DNA of 64,000 bases from Zizania palustris (Eukaryota > Streptophyta > Magnoliopsida > Poales > Poaceae): NCBI GenBank assembly GCA_019279435.1, contig JAAALK010000081.1, positions 60,627,318-60,691,317 on the forward strand, in the 5' to 3' direction. The translations under genes and the position numbers were made by a program. Positions 12,203 through 23,900 of this stretch are shown in pieces. The stretch's first letter is position 1. Each line of letters starts with the position of its first letter. The notes under the pieces were generated by a model that was not told the origin of the DNA, ran no database searches, and saw only the letters and a program-made list of their open reading frames with translations.

Positions 12203-12708
12203 CACTACCATAATAAATGTTATTAGTGATGGGTAATAACCCATATTTGTGATGAACATGTCTCTCGTCACTTTTATCATGTCAGTGAAGCTAGGTTATT
12301 AGTAACAGATGTTCACCCATCACTAAAGGGTACCTTTAGTAACAAATGTTAATTTTGGTCCATTACTAAAGGGGTTCATATTGTTGCACATGTAATAAGA
12401 CTTTAGTGATAGGTTGTAATGTGTCCCGTCAGTAATTGGAGTACCCCTTTAGGACTTGTTCGGTTAGGATGGGATTGAAGGGGATTGGAGATGATTATAG
12501 TATAAATCCCCTCCAATCCCTCCCAATCCTCGTCAATCCCCTTCCCTAGAGGGACATGCCCTTAGTGACGAGTCATATTATGACCCATCGGTAATAATGT
12601 AGCTTTAGTGATGAGTACAAAATAGTCCACTAAAAATTTATTACAGACACGAATCATTTATCCATCCTTAAAACATTCAGTTAATTAACGACTATTTCTA
12701 TTGTAGTG
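12203..12708. mobile_element. Small non-autonomous CACTA element (506 bp)
   Basis: It starts CACTACCATAATAAAT and ends ATTTCTATTGTAGTG, an imperfect inverted pair. The interior carries subterminal motifs such as TTAGTGATGGGT and CCATCACTAAAGG in both orientations. The flanking triplets are GTT and ATT, so a clean 3-bp duplication is not seen. A block at about 12453-12553 (GGACTTGTTCGGTTAGG, then repeated GGGATTG/CAATCCC) looks like a separate small MITE-like insertion. No transposase is encoded. Confidence 0.68.
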
Positions 12709-13083
12709 ATTGATTAAAAATATTGGAACACCTTCGCCTCTGCTTCACCCAATGGAATCGGAATTTATCCCGAACTCTGTCCCCATGGTGGGCATGGTTT
12801 TGACCCTCATCCCTATTGACTAATATAGAAATTCCCCAATGTAGAATAGGAAATGGGCATGTTGACATTTCTATATAAAACACCTCTACGTTGATGATAA
12901 CTTTTTACAGCGGCACTAGTATTTATGCGTACGTGATCCAACTTTTTTTGGTGATTCTTGTTATTGTGTCTATTTTTATATTCCTATATTATCTTGTCCT
13001 TTTATGGAGGTTTAATTTTTTCTTTATCCCCTCTTGGGTTTTATGTCTTCTATGGTTTGCTTAAAGCAAATCCACATGTGCAG
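12709..13083. other. Spacer between CACTA element and copia LTR, no gene seen
   Basis: Mixed composition, AT-rich after 12880. No open frame with recognisable domains, no tRNA-like fold and no clear terminal repeats were found. Confidence 0.4.
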
Positions 13084-14048
13084 TGTTAGATTATCTCCAA
13101 GTATTTGTTGAATAAATGGGCTTGGCCCAAGTTTATTTGAAGAATAATTCCTGGAAAAATCTCAAAGGCCCACCATGTAGAGGGAGCATGTGAACCTTTA
13201 GTCCCACCTTGCTAGTTCTAGGAGAGGAAGACCAGCTTATAAGGGATGGTGCTCTCCTTGCAACTAGACATATATGGGTGAGAGGAGACTAGAGAAACAC
13301 ACGCGCGCGCTCGCTCACCTCGCCTCACCGAGCCGGGCTGGGCTCGGGCACGGGAACGGGCCGGGGACAGGGCCGGGGTGCGCGGGCGCATGACATGCGC
13401 GTGAATGGTCCGCCGAAATCGGCTCCGATTGCTTGCGCAGACGCGGCTCCCTTTTGCCGTTCCATTTTGCTGCGGGTGCAATTGGTTGGAACGGTTCCGA
13501 TTCACCTTCGGAGCAGTTACTAGTAGAGAATGAAGAGAAGCCCTGATCACGCGTCTATTTCTCCTCCACCAAACACTGAGCGACGGTTCTGTGCTGAAGA
13601 GAGAGCTGAAGAGTCTCGCCGATCTCCTCTGTTTCGTGCTGCCATTCGTAGACTACTCTGTTCCTCTCATCGGCGTGCACCGTTGAGCGGAAGAGCAGGT
13701 CTCCTGAACCCGTCGCCTTCGAGATCCTGCACCGAGAGAGGGCGAATAAGGTTTTTGGGAAGCGCTCCGCGCGACTGCTCGCGTTCGTCCACCACGGCTC
13801 GTCTTCCTCATCGCTCGGGTGCTGCCCGTCGTCGCCGTCGTCCGGTACCACGCGTCGTCGTCGTGGTACCAGTCCGATCTGTGGCTGCTCCAACTGAGAA
13901 CATCCGGTACGCTCTTACCACATTCAGTACATTATTCTTGTTCATGTGTATAGTGTACTGCTATATCGTGGTTATGCGTATTCATCTGTTTCACGTCATG
14001 ATTTATTTATGGAATAAGTTAAACCTAATAGTGTTGTCATTTCCAACA
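13084..14048 (+). repeat. 5' LTR of the copia element (965 bp)
   Basis: It runs from TGTTAGATTATCTCC to TCATTTCCAACA. It matches 41592-42515 almost base for base from about 13141 on. A likely TATA region (CTTATAAGG) is near 13236, followed by a very GC-rich segment with many GGG runs (13330-13390). A 9-bp perfect stem, GGTACCACG/CGTGGTACC, lies at 13844-13870. Confidence 0.85.
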
Positions 14049-14084
14049 ATCCAAAAACCTTATTTTAGGCACTGTGGTTTTGAT

Positions 14085-15349
14085 ATGGCTGGATTTGCCG
14101 ATGCACTGAGGCCGGAGAAATTTTCCGGTGTGCACTTCAAGAGATGGCAGATCAAAGTCACTTTGTGGCTAACAGCTATAAATGTCTACTGGGTTAGTAG
14201 TGGCAAACCTGAAGGAGATCTTTCTGCTGAAAAAGAGAAAGAGTTCAAGGATGCCACTACAATCTTTGTAGGATGCATTCTTAGTGTTCTTGCTGATCGT
14301 CTGTGCGAGGTGTATATGCACATGACAGACGCGAAGGAGTTATGGGATGCACTGAATGCCAAATTCGGTGCTACTGATGCTAGCAATGACTTGTATGTCA
14401 TGGAGCAATTTCATGATCATAGGATGGTTAATAACCATTCTGTGGTTGATCAGGCTCATGAAATACAGGCCATTGCTAAAGAACTCGAACTCCTAAAGTG
14501 TGCCTTACCCGACAAATTTGTGGCTGCTTGCATTATTGCGAAATTACCTTCTTCATGGAGGAATTTCGGTACTGCACTCAAACACAAGAGACAGGAATTC
14601 TCTGTTGAGAGTTTGATAAGGTCTCTTGATGTTGAGGAGAAAGCCGGGGAAAAGGACGCTGCGGCAAAAGGTGAGGGGCAATCGAGCGCCAACGTGGTGC
14701 ATCAACCCTCAGGCAAGAACAAAGGGAAATTCAAAGTTAAACAAACTACCAACTACAAGAAGAAGAAGAGTAACACAGATGCAAAGCCTTGCTTTGTATG
14801 TGGAGAAGTTGGCAATTGGGCCAAGAAGTGTCCACATCGCAAAGGGATGAAAGCTCCTGCAGGACAGACTTCAAAGTCTGTCAATGTGACCATTGGCAAT
14901 ACTGAAGATGGGAACGGGTATGGTAATTTTCCTACTGTTCTTTCAGTTGATCAATCTACCAATTGGTGGGTTGATACATGGGCTAATGTACATGTCTATG
15001 CTGATATCTCTTTGTTCTCTTCTTACCAGATCACTCGGGATTCTTCCGTCCTAATGGGGAATGGGTCTCATGCTTCTGTTCATGGTGTTGGCACGGTAGA
15101 TCTGAAGTTTACTTCGGGAAAGATCGTGCAGCTGAAGAACGTGCAGCATGTCCCTTCTATCAACAAGAATCTAGTTAGTGGCTCCCGTCTGTGTAGGTAT
15201 GGGTTTAAATTGGTGTTTGAGTCTAATAAAGTAGTCGTGTCAAAACATGGACTATTTATTGGTAAAGGCTACGAATGTGGTGGCTTGTTTTGCTTTTCCC
15301 TTTCTGATTTCTGCAATAAATTTGTGAACCATATATGTGGCAATGTTGG
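14085..15349 (+). pseudogene. Copia gag and protease, 5' part of the polyprotein
   Basis: The ATG at 14085 begins a typical copia gag (LRPEKFSGVHFKRWQIKVTL near the N-terminus; ELWDALNAKFGATDA; HEIQAIAKELELLKC). A CCHC knuckle follows at about residue 236, CFVCGEVGNWAKKC, in which the metal-binding His is Asn. The protease active site near residue 297 reads DTWA instead of DTGA. The frame is also open upstream through the LTR from 13530, but the domain begins at 14085, so I take that as the start. The Tat element interrupts the frame at 15350; coding resumes at 26941 in the GAG-pre-integrase region. The altered knuckle and catalytic triad indicate an inactive copy. Confidence 0.88.
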
Positions 15350-15844
15350 TGTTGGCGTAAAAGATTACGCTAACAGGTTTCTGTAGAAAAGAAACTAACA
15401 AACGAAGTGTTTGCGAAGCAAACTGTTCTAAGCCTCCGAAAGGATAATAGCTTAGAATGGTTCGAAAGTGTGTATTGAATCACTTGTAATCGGTCCCTAT
15501 TACAGGGTGAAATGGGGGGTATTTATAGGCCCAAACATTAAGGAAAAGACCTATTTACCCCTCTATTACAACCGACATTAAGGAAACTATTTGGTTTCCT
15601 TAATAGGGCTAAAATGGTAAAAGACTAATCTAATAGGATAGAAGATAAGTCTTCCATCTTAGCTGGCAGAAAAGATCCTGAAGGGCTTTGGTTCGAAGAC
15701 ATACTTCGAACCAATGCCTGCCTTCGGGCTTCGAACCAGGCTTCGAGCACCTTCGAAGATGGCCTTCGGACAATCTTCGAACTGGTTGGCTGTCTTCATG
15801 CTGTTCTGGAAATAACCCCGAAGATGAGATATTTTCCCCCAACA
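15350..15844 (-). repeat. 3' LTR of Tat copy 1 (495 bp)
   Basis: It differs from the LTR at 26446-26940 at about 15604 (G against A) and about 15675 (C against T); I saw no other difference. The TATTTATA at about 15521-15528 is the inverse of the LTR TATA box. Confidence 0.93.
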
Positions 15845-16172
15845 GTAGCCCCTCGAATACGCTTCTCCGTTTGACCTGTAACGTTAGGAGAGCAGTATAC
15901 GGAAAGAAAAGATAACCAATCATAGGGGTTATTGATTTTTGTTTTATCTTCGAAATATACGAAGACATGAACTTCGAATCAGTCATAAGGTAATTACTTT
16001 TCGAACTATCTTAGAACTGACTCAGGAAGTTCGAAAGTCTTTTGGACTTAGAAAATATAGCCGTTAGTTTCTGTTTCTAACGGAGTTATTCGAGGCGTTA
16101 TTTTCGGAGGAAAATAACAGACGGGAATGCGAAAGGGCAGAGCCCAAACGGTAACAAACGGAAAGTTTAGGC

Positions 16173-16180
16173 TATAAATA
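16173..16180 (+). promoter_or_regulatory. TATA box of the Tat antisense gene, copy 1
   Basis: TATAAATA within GGCTATAAATAAAG lies 119 bases before the ATG at 16299 and outside the LTR. The same arrangement is kept in copy 2 (50556), which argues that the antisense gene has its own promoter. Confidence 0.65.
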
Positions 16181-16298
16181 AAGAACCTCAAAACTTTACC
16201 GATTACCTTTTCACTGCTTCTTCTCAATCGAAAACTTTTTAGCCCTTTGAGTTCTTGAGCCCTAGCCTCCATTCTCTCAGATCGATCCAGCAGTTGCG

Positions 16299-19200
16299 AT
16301 GGCGAAGACCAAAGGCTCTGCACCTCCTTCGACCTTGGCTCGTCAACAAGCGGCCGCGGCAGCGGCAGCGGCAACAGTGACGGCGACGCCTTCGATGCAG
16401 GCGACAACTTCCATGGCGGCAAAGGGAAAAAATCCCCAAATCGCCGATGATCAAGGTCTGTGCCCTCCATCAACCAAATATCTGGACCAATCCTTTGAAT
16501 TAGGATTTTCAACCTGCAAAAGAGAGTCCCTGGCAATGACAGTAGGAGGAAATATAGGTGCGGGAGTTATGATTCGAAAACCAGGGAAAGAAACAATCCC
16601 ATCACCAAGACCCGGAGAAGTCGTAGTGTTCGAAGCTTTTTTCGAAGCAGGCTTAGGCCTCCCCGCTGTAGATTTCTTGGCTGAAGTCCTCGACTTGTTT
16701 CATGTAACCCTCCCCCAGCTGTCTCCGAATGCTGTAGCTAGATTAGCTATCTTCGAGTGGGCTTTGAGAGCCGAAGGTTGTGAGGGGAGGGCTGAAATCT
16801 TCGCAGCATTGCACAGAGCAACTTGTCAGCCGAAGACCTTCGTAGGCTCCGGAGGTGAAAAAGTAGTGGTTGCCTTTGGAAGCATCAATTTTAGGCTTCG
16901 AGATGAATACGCTCTGCGATTCCCTGCTAAGGCCATCAATGCTAGATGGTATACTGATTGGGTGCTGAAATGGTTCTATGCCGAAGTCGGGGCAAACAAT
17001 CCTCTGGCTGGACCTCTTAGAGAAATCCAGTTCCGAAAAGAAGCTTTGGTGCGTCCTGACGAAGGCCAATTCGAAGCCCGTTTGAACTTGCTTGAAAAAG
17101 TTAGCCGAAGACTCAGTATGCGGGACTTGGCCGAAGAGTTCATCGGTCTTCAAATTCCTCCGTTGATGGCTGACTGGCCTATTATCTTCGAAGATGATTC
17201 CGAAGGTGGTCTTCGCAGAATTAACTTGACTTCAAGTCCTACAGGTAACTTCGAAAACAACATGTATTAAACATATTTACTTCGAAGAAAAACTGACTTG
17301 AATTATTTATTTTGTAGAATCTTCAGCCCCTGTTACTTCAGAACAAATTATAAGGGCTTCGGAAAAAATCTTAGGTGCTCCAACTCCGACCGAAAAAGAG
17401 TGGCGAATTAAACTGGTTGGGAGTTGGGAAAGATTTAACAGAGTATGGGGAATGCTGAAACTCACTCCTCCCCCTCTGATGGATTGGGCGCCTTTGGAGA
17501 AAGGGCCTCAAAAAAGAAAAGCCGAAGCTGGAACTTCAAGTTCAGCAAGAACTCCGGTGAAGAGGGTGGCTCGGAAGCCGAAGAACCTCGCACCTTTAGA
17601 CCCTATACCTTCGAGCTCCAGAGCTTCGGCTTCCGATTCCCAAGAAGAAGTGGAAAGGTTACTTGTGCGCCTAATGGAAGAGAATGAAACTCAAAGGGCT
17701 GCACAAACCGAAGTACCTGCGAACGTACCGGAGTCCGGAGAAAATGTTGATCAACCAAGGACTTCGGCAGTTCAAGAAGATGCAGCTCAGGACGAAGTTC
17801 CTGTGAATGAAAGTGGGGTCGAAGTCACTATGGCTTCGATTCCCGAAGAAGCAGCGAGGACTACCCAGGACGATGCTCCTGTAGTCCATGATTCAACGGC
17901 TGATTCAGATGAAGAATTAGCTTTCGATCCACCAATCAGTCCGACAACGACTCCTCCACGGACTACCGAAGGTAGACTTCGAAGAACTTCTGTATTTATT
18001 TGAATTTTTATACTATGTATAATACTTTTGATTACTTTGCAGAACCCACTCCTATGGAAGAAGTCCGTCAGGAGGAAATAATTCCTGAACCTTTGACGAC
18101 TTCGGAGCCAGCCCCAAGAGTTACTCAAAAGGGGCCTGGAAGAGGCAAAAGACAAATAGAGCCCCTGCCTGCTATAAGCTCCGAATCAACTCCGTCTGAT
18201 TCAACAGACGAGAGCCAATCTTCCAGGGAGGCTCAAACTCCAGTGGCTCCGAAGGCCGCAGGCCAAAGCTCCGGTCCTTCATTGAACGAAGATGACCAAG
18301 AGGCAATAAGCATGCTCCCCTTGCTGGCTCCTTTCTTAGGGCAAACAACTGGTCTTCGGACTTTGCTCGAACCTTTGGATCGAGCTAGTCGTGAGATAGG
18401 GGAGACCGAATTAGTGGCCATCCTGCGCAAGGCTGACAGGACGGAGCTTAATGCCATTATTGAACGAACAGCCTATCAGGTACGAAGCAACTGCGAATTA
18501 TTATAGAATTTATCTTCGAATGAATATTTACTTTGATTTTTACTTTGGCAGCAAACTGTCTTGGCCCGAGCTGCAAGTCTATGCAATGACGAAGAAATCG
18601 CTCGGCTTCGGGAAGAAAATAGCACTCTTCGAAGGAATTTTAACATCTCCGAAAGTCGAGTGACTCAAATGGACAATATAATATTAACAGAGCGAAGGGC
18701 CAGGCAAAGCTTGGAAGCTGTAAAGAAGGAGCTCGAAGCGGAAAGGATTGTGCTTCGAGCAGAAGTTGACAAACTGCGGGCGGAGCATGCTATTGCAGGG
18801 TCTAGGCTCGTCCGGCTTGAAGAGGAAGCTAGCCAATTGTTGACACAGAAAAACACTTTGACCACTGAGAATGCTAGGCTTTCTGGGGTTTTGGACGAAG
18901 TTACTTCGGCGAAGGATGCGCTGAACGAAGATAAGTTGAAGTCTGAGAAGGTAGCTGCGGAGATTATGAATCAGTTGTTAGAAGTCCTGGAGTACTTCGG
19001 TACTACCGGAATTCTTCCTTCTGATGATAACATCAGCCTTCTGCGCCGGTTGAAAAGGATCCAAGGGGTGGCAAAGCAGATGAAGACAGCGGGCATTAGA
19101 TACGGAGAACTCTCCGGACATGTGTCTGCTGTTGGTCTACTTCGCTATTACGAGGATTTGGGCCGATCAATAACTCCGGACGCAGGAAGAGGTCCAATCA

Positions 19201-19946
19201 CCTTCGACGACGACCGACTTCTCAAACCTTCCGAAGGTGTAGCTGCTGCTTGGCGAGCCTTCCAAACTTCGTGGAGAGCCGAAGGTCGATCTGCGATCAA
19301 GGCTTGGATTGATGAAGGCCAACGCCAGAAGAATGTTCGGAGCCAAGCTTCGAGCAGCCAACCTCCTTCAAACCCACAGGTTTAGGAATGTTTTAGGATT
19401 TTAACCATGTAAAGCTTTGTGCTAGTAAACATTTATCAATGAAAATCTTGTTTGTCATATTTTTAGGCTTTGCCTCTTATCGAAGATATCGAAGTGTTAG
19501 AGGTTAACAGCGAACTTCGCTCACTGTGGAACACCTTCGAACTTCTAAAGAGTTATAAGCGTCCTCGATTCCTTATCCCTCGAGATGACTCCGGCGTTAT
19601 TGCGCCCGAAGTAATCAAAGACGTATTGTCTTATATTAAAGAGGAAGATAAAGAGATCGACGCAAACACCTCGTCTTCTGAAGACACTAATTGGTCTGAA
19701 GGCGAAGGTGAAGCCCAAAATAAAAGATCTGAAGATCTTAGAAGCTGGGAGAGAAGCCCCGATCGGCTTCGAACTTGGGCCGAGCTTCAACAAGAACAGA
19801 AGGATTTTAGAGCTTCGAAGGGGGGGAAGAGAGTTAAACGTAAAGTTCTTAGAACTTCCGATGTTGGAACTAGTCGTTCCACCCCTAGCTCTCGGGACCG
19901 AAGAGGTCTCCGATTCCTTCTTTGTATAGATACCAATTTTTCATAA
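16299..19946 (+). CDS. Tat antisense gene (aORF), five exons, putative gypsy-type transposon protein
   Basis: Exons by my reading: 16299-17244, 17318-17971, 18043-18479, 18552-19379 and 19467-19946. All four introns (71-87 bp) begin GT and end AG, phases join, and the total is 3,345 bases, or 1,114 residues plus stop. Exon 1 has an Ala-rich N-terminus and then a conserved plant domain (PGEVVVFEAFFEAGLGLP, residues about 105-125; VARLAIFEWALRAEG) resembling the Pfam family called putative gypsy-type transposon. Exon 2 carries Lys/Arg clusters at about residues 382-407 (KRKAE, PVKRVARKPK) that could be nuclear targeting signals, followed by acidic Ser/Thr/Pro-rich sequence. Exon 4 is a long coiled coil (LREENSTLRRN onward). 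Exon 5 is acidic then basic. Its role is unknown. It is transcribed towards gag-pol from a TATA box at 16173. No stops or frameshifts were seen. Confidence 0.82.
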
Positions 19947-20307
19947 TGTAATCTGTAAACACATTTGTTTTAATAATGAATGCCGATTTAAAATTGTCTC
20001 CATATTTACTAGCCCCTCTTTGGGCATAAGCAACTTCGAACTGTATTCAAAGATGGTTATGCGCAAAGAAAAAACTTCGGAGTACAATTTTTCTCGGGGG
20101 TTCGGAGCCCCTCTTTCATTTTTAAAGATCTTTTGAAATGTCTTCGACCTTTATAGTCAGAAGAATGGTAACTTGGTACCTTTGTTTGCTTACGAAAGAA
20201 ATCAATTAAGATAACTTCGATGACACTTTAGTGTCTTAAAAATTTGTCACTTTGGACTTATAAGAACAGACATTTGAAGCTCATGGCTTAAATGTTGTTT
20301 TGCTTTA

Positions 20308-20760
20308 GCCACCTTCGGCTGTTTTTTGCAGAAATCTACCAGCCGGAGCTTGGATTTCGCAGAAATTGTAGCCACCTTCGGCTATTTTTGCAGAAGTCTA
20401 CCAGCCGGAGCTTGGACTTCGCAGAATTTGGCCACTTGGGCTCTTTTTTGCAGAAGTCTACCAGCCGGAGCTTGGACTTCGCAGAATTTGGCCACCTTCG
20501 GCTCTTTTTTGCAGAAGTCTACCAGCCGGAGCTTGGACTTCGCAGAATTTGGCCACTTGGGCTCTTTTTTGCAGAAGTCTACCAGCCGGAGCTTGGACTT
20601 CGCAGAATTTGGCCACCTTCGGCTCTTTTTACGGAAGTCTGACAAGCTGCAGCTTGGACTCCGCAGATTTTGGCCACCTTCGGCTCTTTTTACGGAAGTC
20701 TACCAGCCGAAGCTTGGACTCCGTAGAATGTGGTATTGGCTCTTTTTACGGATGCCTACA
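20308..20760. repeat. Tandem repeat, 60-61 bp unit, about 7-8 copies, Tat copy 1
   Basis: The motif CTACCAGCCGGAGCTTGGA recurs at 20336, 20398, 20458, 20519, 20579, 20639 (variant) and 20700. Units of 60 bp (GCCACTTGGGCTC) and 61 bp (GCCACCTTCGGCTC) alternate in the middle, suggesting a two-unit higher-order repeat. It lies between the convergent 3' ends of the antisense gene and gag-pol. All long frames inside it are by-products of the periodicity. Confidence 0.93.
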
Positions 20761-20986
20761 AGGTATTAGCTTGGGCTCCGGATGTATTTCAGCCACCACG
20801 CCGGAGGCTTCGACTTTATGGGTACGAAGTCCGGAAATACCTCCCAGCTTGATAACACTTCCCTCTCGATCGACTTCCGTCCCAGCGCGTCCGCTCGGGA
20901 GACTAGGAGTGTCAAGGGGAAGGTTAAACCACCGGGTGTATGCTTTATTAATTTAGAGGTGATTACAAGCAAATTACAAGGAGCCC

Positions 20987-23900
20987 TTATGCGAAGTATC
21001 GCTTTAGGTGCTCCGCATGCCAAGTGTGTGCTAACTCTTCACCTTCTAAATTAGCTAATTTAAATGAACCAGGGCGCCCCGAGCGGACGATTAGATATGG
21101 ACCTTCCCATTTATTGCCTAACTTCCCTGGTGCTATAATGCTTCGTAGAACAAGATGACCCGGTCTTAACTCGCTGAGCTTAACCTTCGGGTCATACCAA
21201 GTCTTCGTCTGCTGATGATACTTTGATAAATTAGCTACAGCTCGAAGCCTTGTCTCTTCTGACAAATCTAACGAAGCTTGTCTTTCTTCTTCGATGTCTG
21301 GTTCGGTGCTGCGAAGTGATCCTCCTTTGAGCTCCGTTGGAGTCATAGCTTCATCTCCGAATAGTAGTCTGAACGGAGTAAAACCTGTGGACCTTGTTTG
21401 CGTAGTCCGAATGGACCACAGAATCTTCGGAAGCTCTTCGGTCCACAGTCCCTTTGATAATCCTACTATTCTTCGATTTAGCCCTGATAAGATATTTCCA
21501 TTGGCTCGCTCAACTGCTCCATTTGACTGAGGATGTCTCACTGCAGCAAAACATAGTTGAATGCCTAGGTCTTCGCAAAACTTCCTGAAGGGTTCTGCGT
21601 CGAACTGTGTTCCATTATCAACTGTGAGATATCTAGGCACTCCGAACCGGCAAATAATGTTTTTCCAGAAGAATTTCTGTACATTATTCGAAGTGATAGC
21701 TGTTAAGGGTTCTACTTCCACCCACTTAGAGAAATATTCAATAGCTACCACTGCGAACTTCAGATTTCCCTTTGCTAACGGAAAGGGACCAATTAGATCC
21801 ATACCCCATCTGGCCATAGGCCATACCGGAGCAATGACTTGAAGAGCTGTTGGTGGGCGATGACTCCGTCGACCCATCCACTGGCATCCTTGGCAAGTGC
21901 GGACCAAGCTCTCCGCATCAGCTGTTATTGTGGGCCAATAAAGCCCCTGGCGAAGTGTTTTTCCTGCCAGAGCTCTAGGGGCTAAATGACTTCCACAAAG
22001 GCCTTCGTGAATTTCTCGAAGAATTTCTTGGCCTTCGGCTTGAGATATACATCGGAGTAGAGGGGAACATACTCCGGCCTTGTATAATATACCGTTGATT
22101 AGCTGATAATTTCTTGCTCTGAGCTTTAACCTTGACAATTGGGGCTCTTCGGGTAAATTCGTTCCTCCTTGCAAGAGTTCTATGATTGAATCTTTCCAAT
22201 CTGCACTAGGAATGCAGAGAATCTCTGCAGAAGCAACTTGTGGCACCGAAGGTATATTGAGCTCCTCATAGAAAGCTTCGTCAGGCACATCCACAGCTCC
22301 GGCAGCAGCCTTCGCTAAAATGTCCGCTTGCACGTTTTCAGCTCTTGGTATACTCCGAATGGAAATACCCTTGAAATGTGCTTCGATCTTGCGAATTTCT
22401 TCCAAATACTTTGCAAGCTGTGGATGTCGGACTTGAAAACTTTTGTCTACGTGCCCTGCTACTATCTGAGAATCTGTTTTTATAATTATCCTTGTAGCCC
22501 CTAGAGCACGTGCTTTCCGAAGTCCCAATAAAATTCCTTCGTACTCCGCTATATTATTGGTAGACTTAAAGTTGAGTCTTGCGGAGTACATTGCTCTTTG
22601 TCCTGACGGAGAAATTAATACTGCCCCAATGCCTGCTCCGGATGCTTGGAAAGCCCCATCGGAGTAAATGGTCCAAACTCCGTCATCTGATTTCTCCGGA
22701 GTCAACTTCGCAGGTGGAGTCCACTCTGCTACGAAGTCTGCTAGGACTTGAGATTTGATAGCTGTCCTTGCCAGGAAAGATATGCCGAAGGGTGCTAGCT
22801 CTACTGCCCACTTTCCAATTCTTCCCGTGGAATCTTTGCTTCGGAGCATATCTCCTAAAGGATACGAAGTTGGTACAATTACATTGTGAGCCAAAAAATA
22901 ATGTCTTAGCTTCCTCGAAGCCATTATCAGAGCATAAACGAACTTCTCAAGTTCGGAGTATCTTGTCTTCGCTCCTGACAATGCTTCGGATACAAAATAG
23001 ACAGGATTTTGGACCAACTTCCCATTGATATCAGCTTCTCTGACAAGGACTGCGCTGACTGCTGAGCCTGTGGCTGCAAGATACAGAAGTAGGGTTTCGT
23101 CCGCAATAGGCACCGTAAGTGTAGCAAGATTGCTGAGATAATTTTTAATATCTTCGAAGCTTTTCTGACACTCCGGTGTCCATGCAAAATCTTCGGACCC
23201 TTTCAAAGCTTTAAAGATTGGCAAGCTCTTCTCCGCAGACCTTGATAAAAACCTGCTAAGTGCGGCCAGACGTCCGGTCAGCTTTTGCACTTGCTTTATA
23301 TTCTCCGGAGGAGCCATCTTCTGCAGCGCAGTTATTTGAGTAGGGCTAGCTTCAATTCCCCTGCTTGAAACTAAGTACCCTAACAACTTTCCAGCCTTAG
23401 CTCCGAATATACATTTTTCGGGGTTAAGGCGGATCCCACATGCCCGAAGGCTATTGAATGTTTCTGCTAAGTCTAGGCTATGTTGGTGCTTTAAAGCACT
23501 CTTTATTACAATATCATCCATATAGGCCTCCACATTGCGACCTAGTTGATGACCTAGAGCCTTAGCAACTAACCTTGAAAAAGTAGCCCCGGCATTTCTT
23601 AGGCCGAAGGGCATTCTTACATAGCAGAAGACTCCCGAAGGAGTTACAAAGCTCGTCTTGATTTCATCTTCGCGCTTCAACCATATTTGATGATAGCCGG
23701 AATATGCGTCAAGGAAGCTTAGTAACTCCGAACCTGCAGTGGAGTCAACTAATTGATCAATTCGGGGCATGGGGTAGGGGTCCCGTGGGCACGCTTTATT
23801 CAAAGATGTGAAATCAATGCACATGCGCCACTTTCCGGAGGACTTCTTCCTGACGAAGACTGGGTTGGCTAACCACTCTGTATGGGCCACTTCTCTGATA

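Noticed and set aside
13530..14048. N-terminal 170-residue Arg-rich stretch as a separate protein
   Set aside because: It lies wholly in the LTR, is repeated in the right LTR, and has no recognisable domain. It is kept only as a note on the gag frame.
20292..20956. Overlapping long frames on both strands over the tandem repeat
   Set aside because: They repeat the same peptide every 20 residues and arise because the 60-bp unit is a multiple of three; no domain or start context supports translation.
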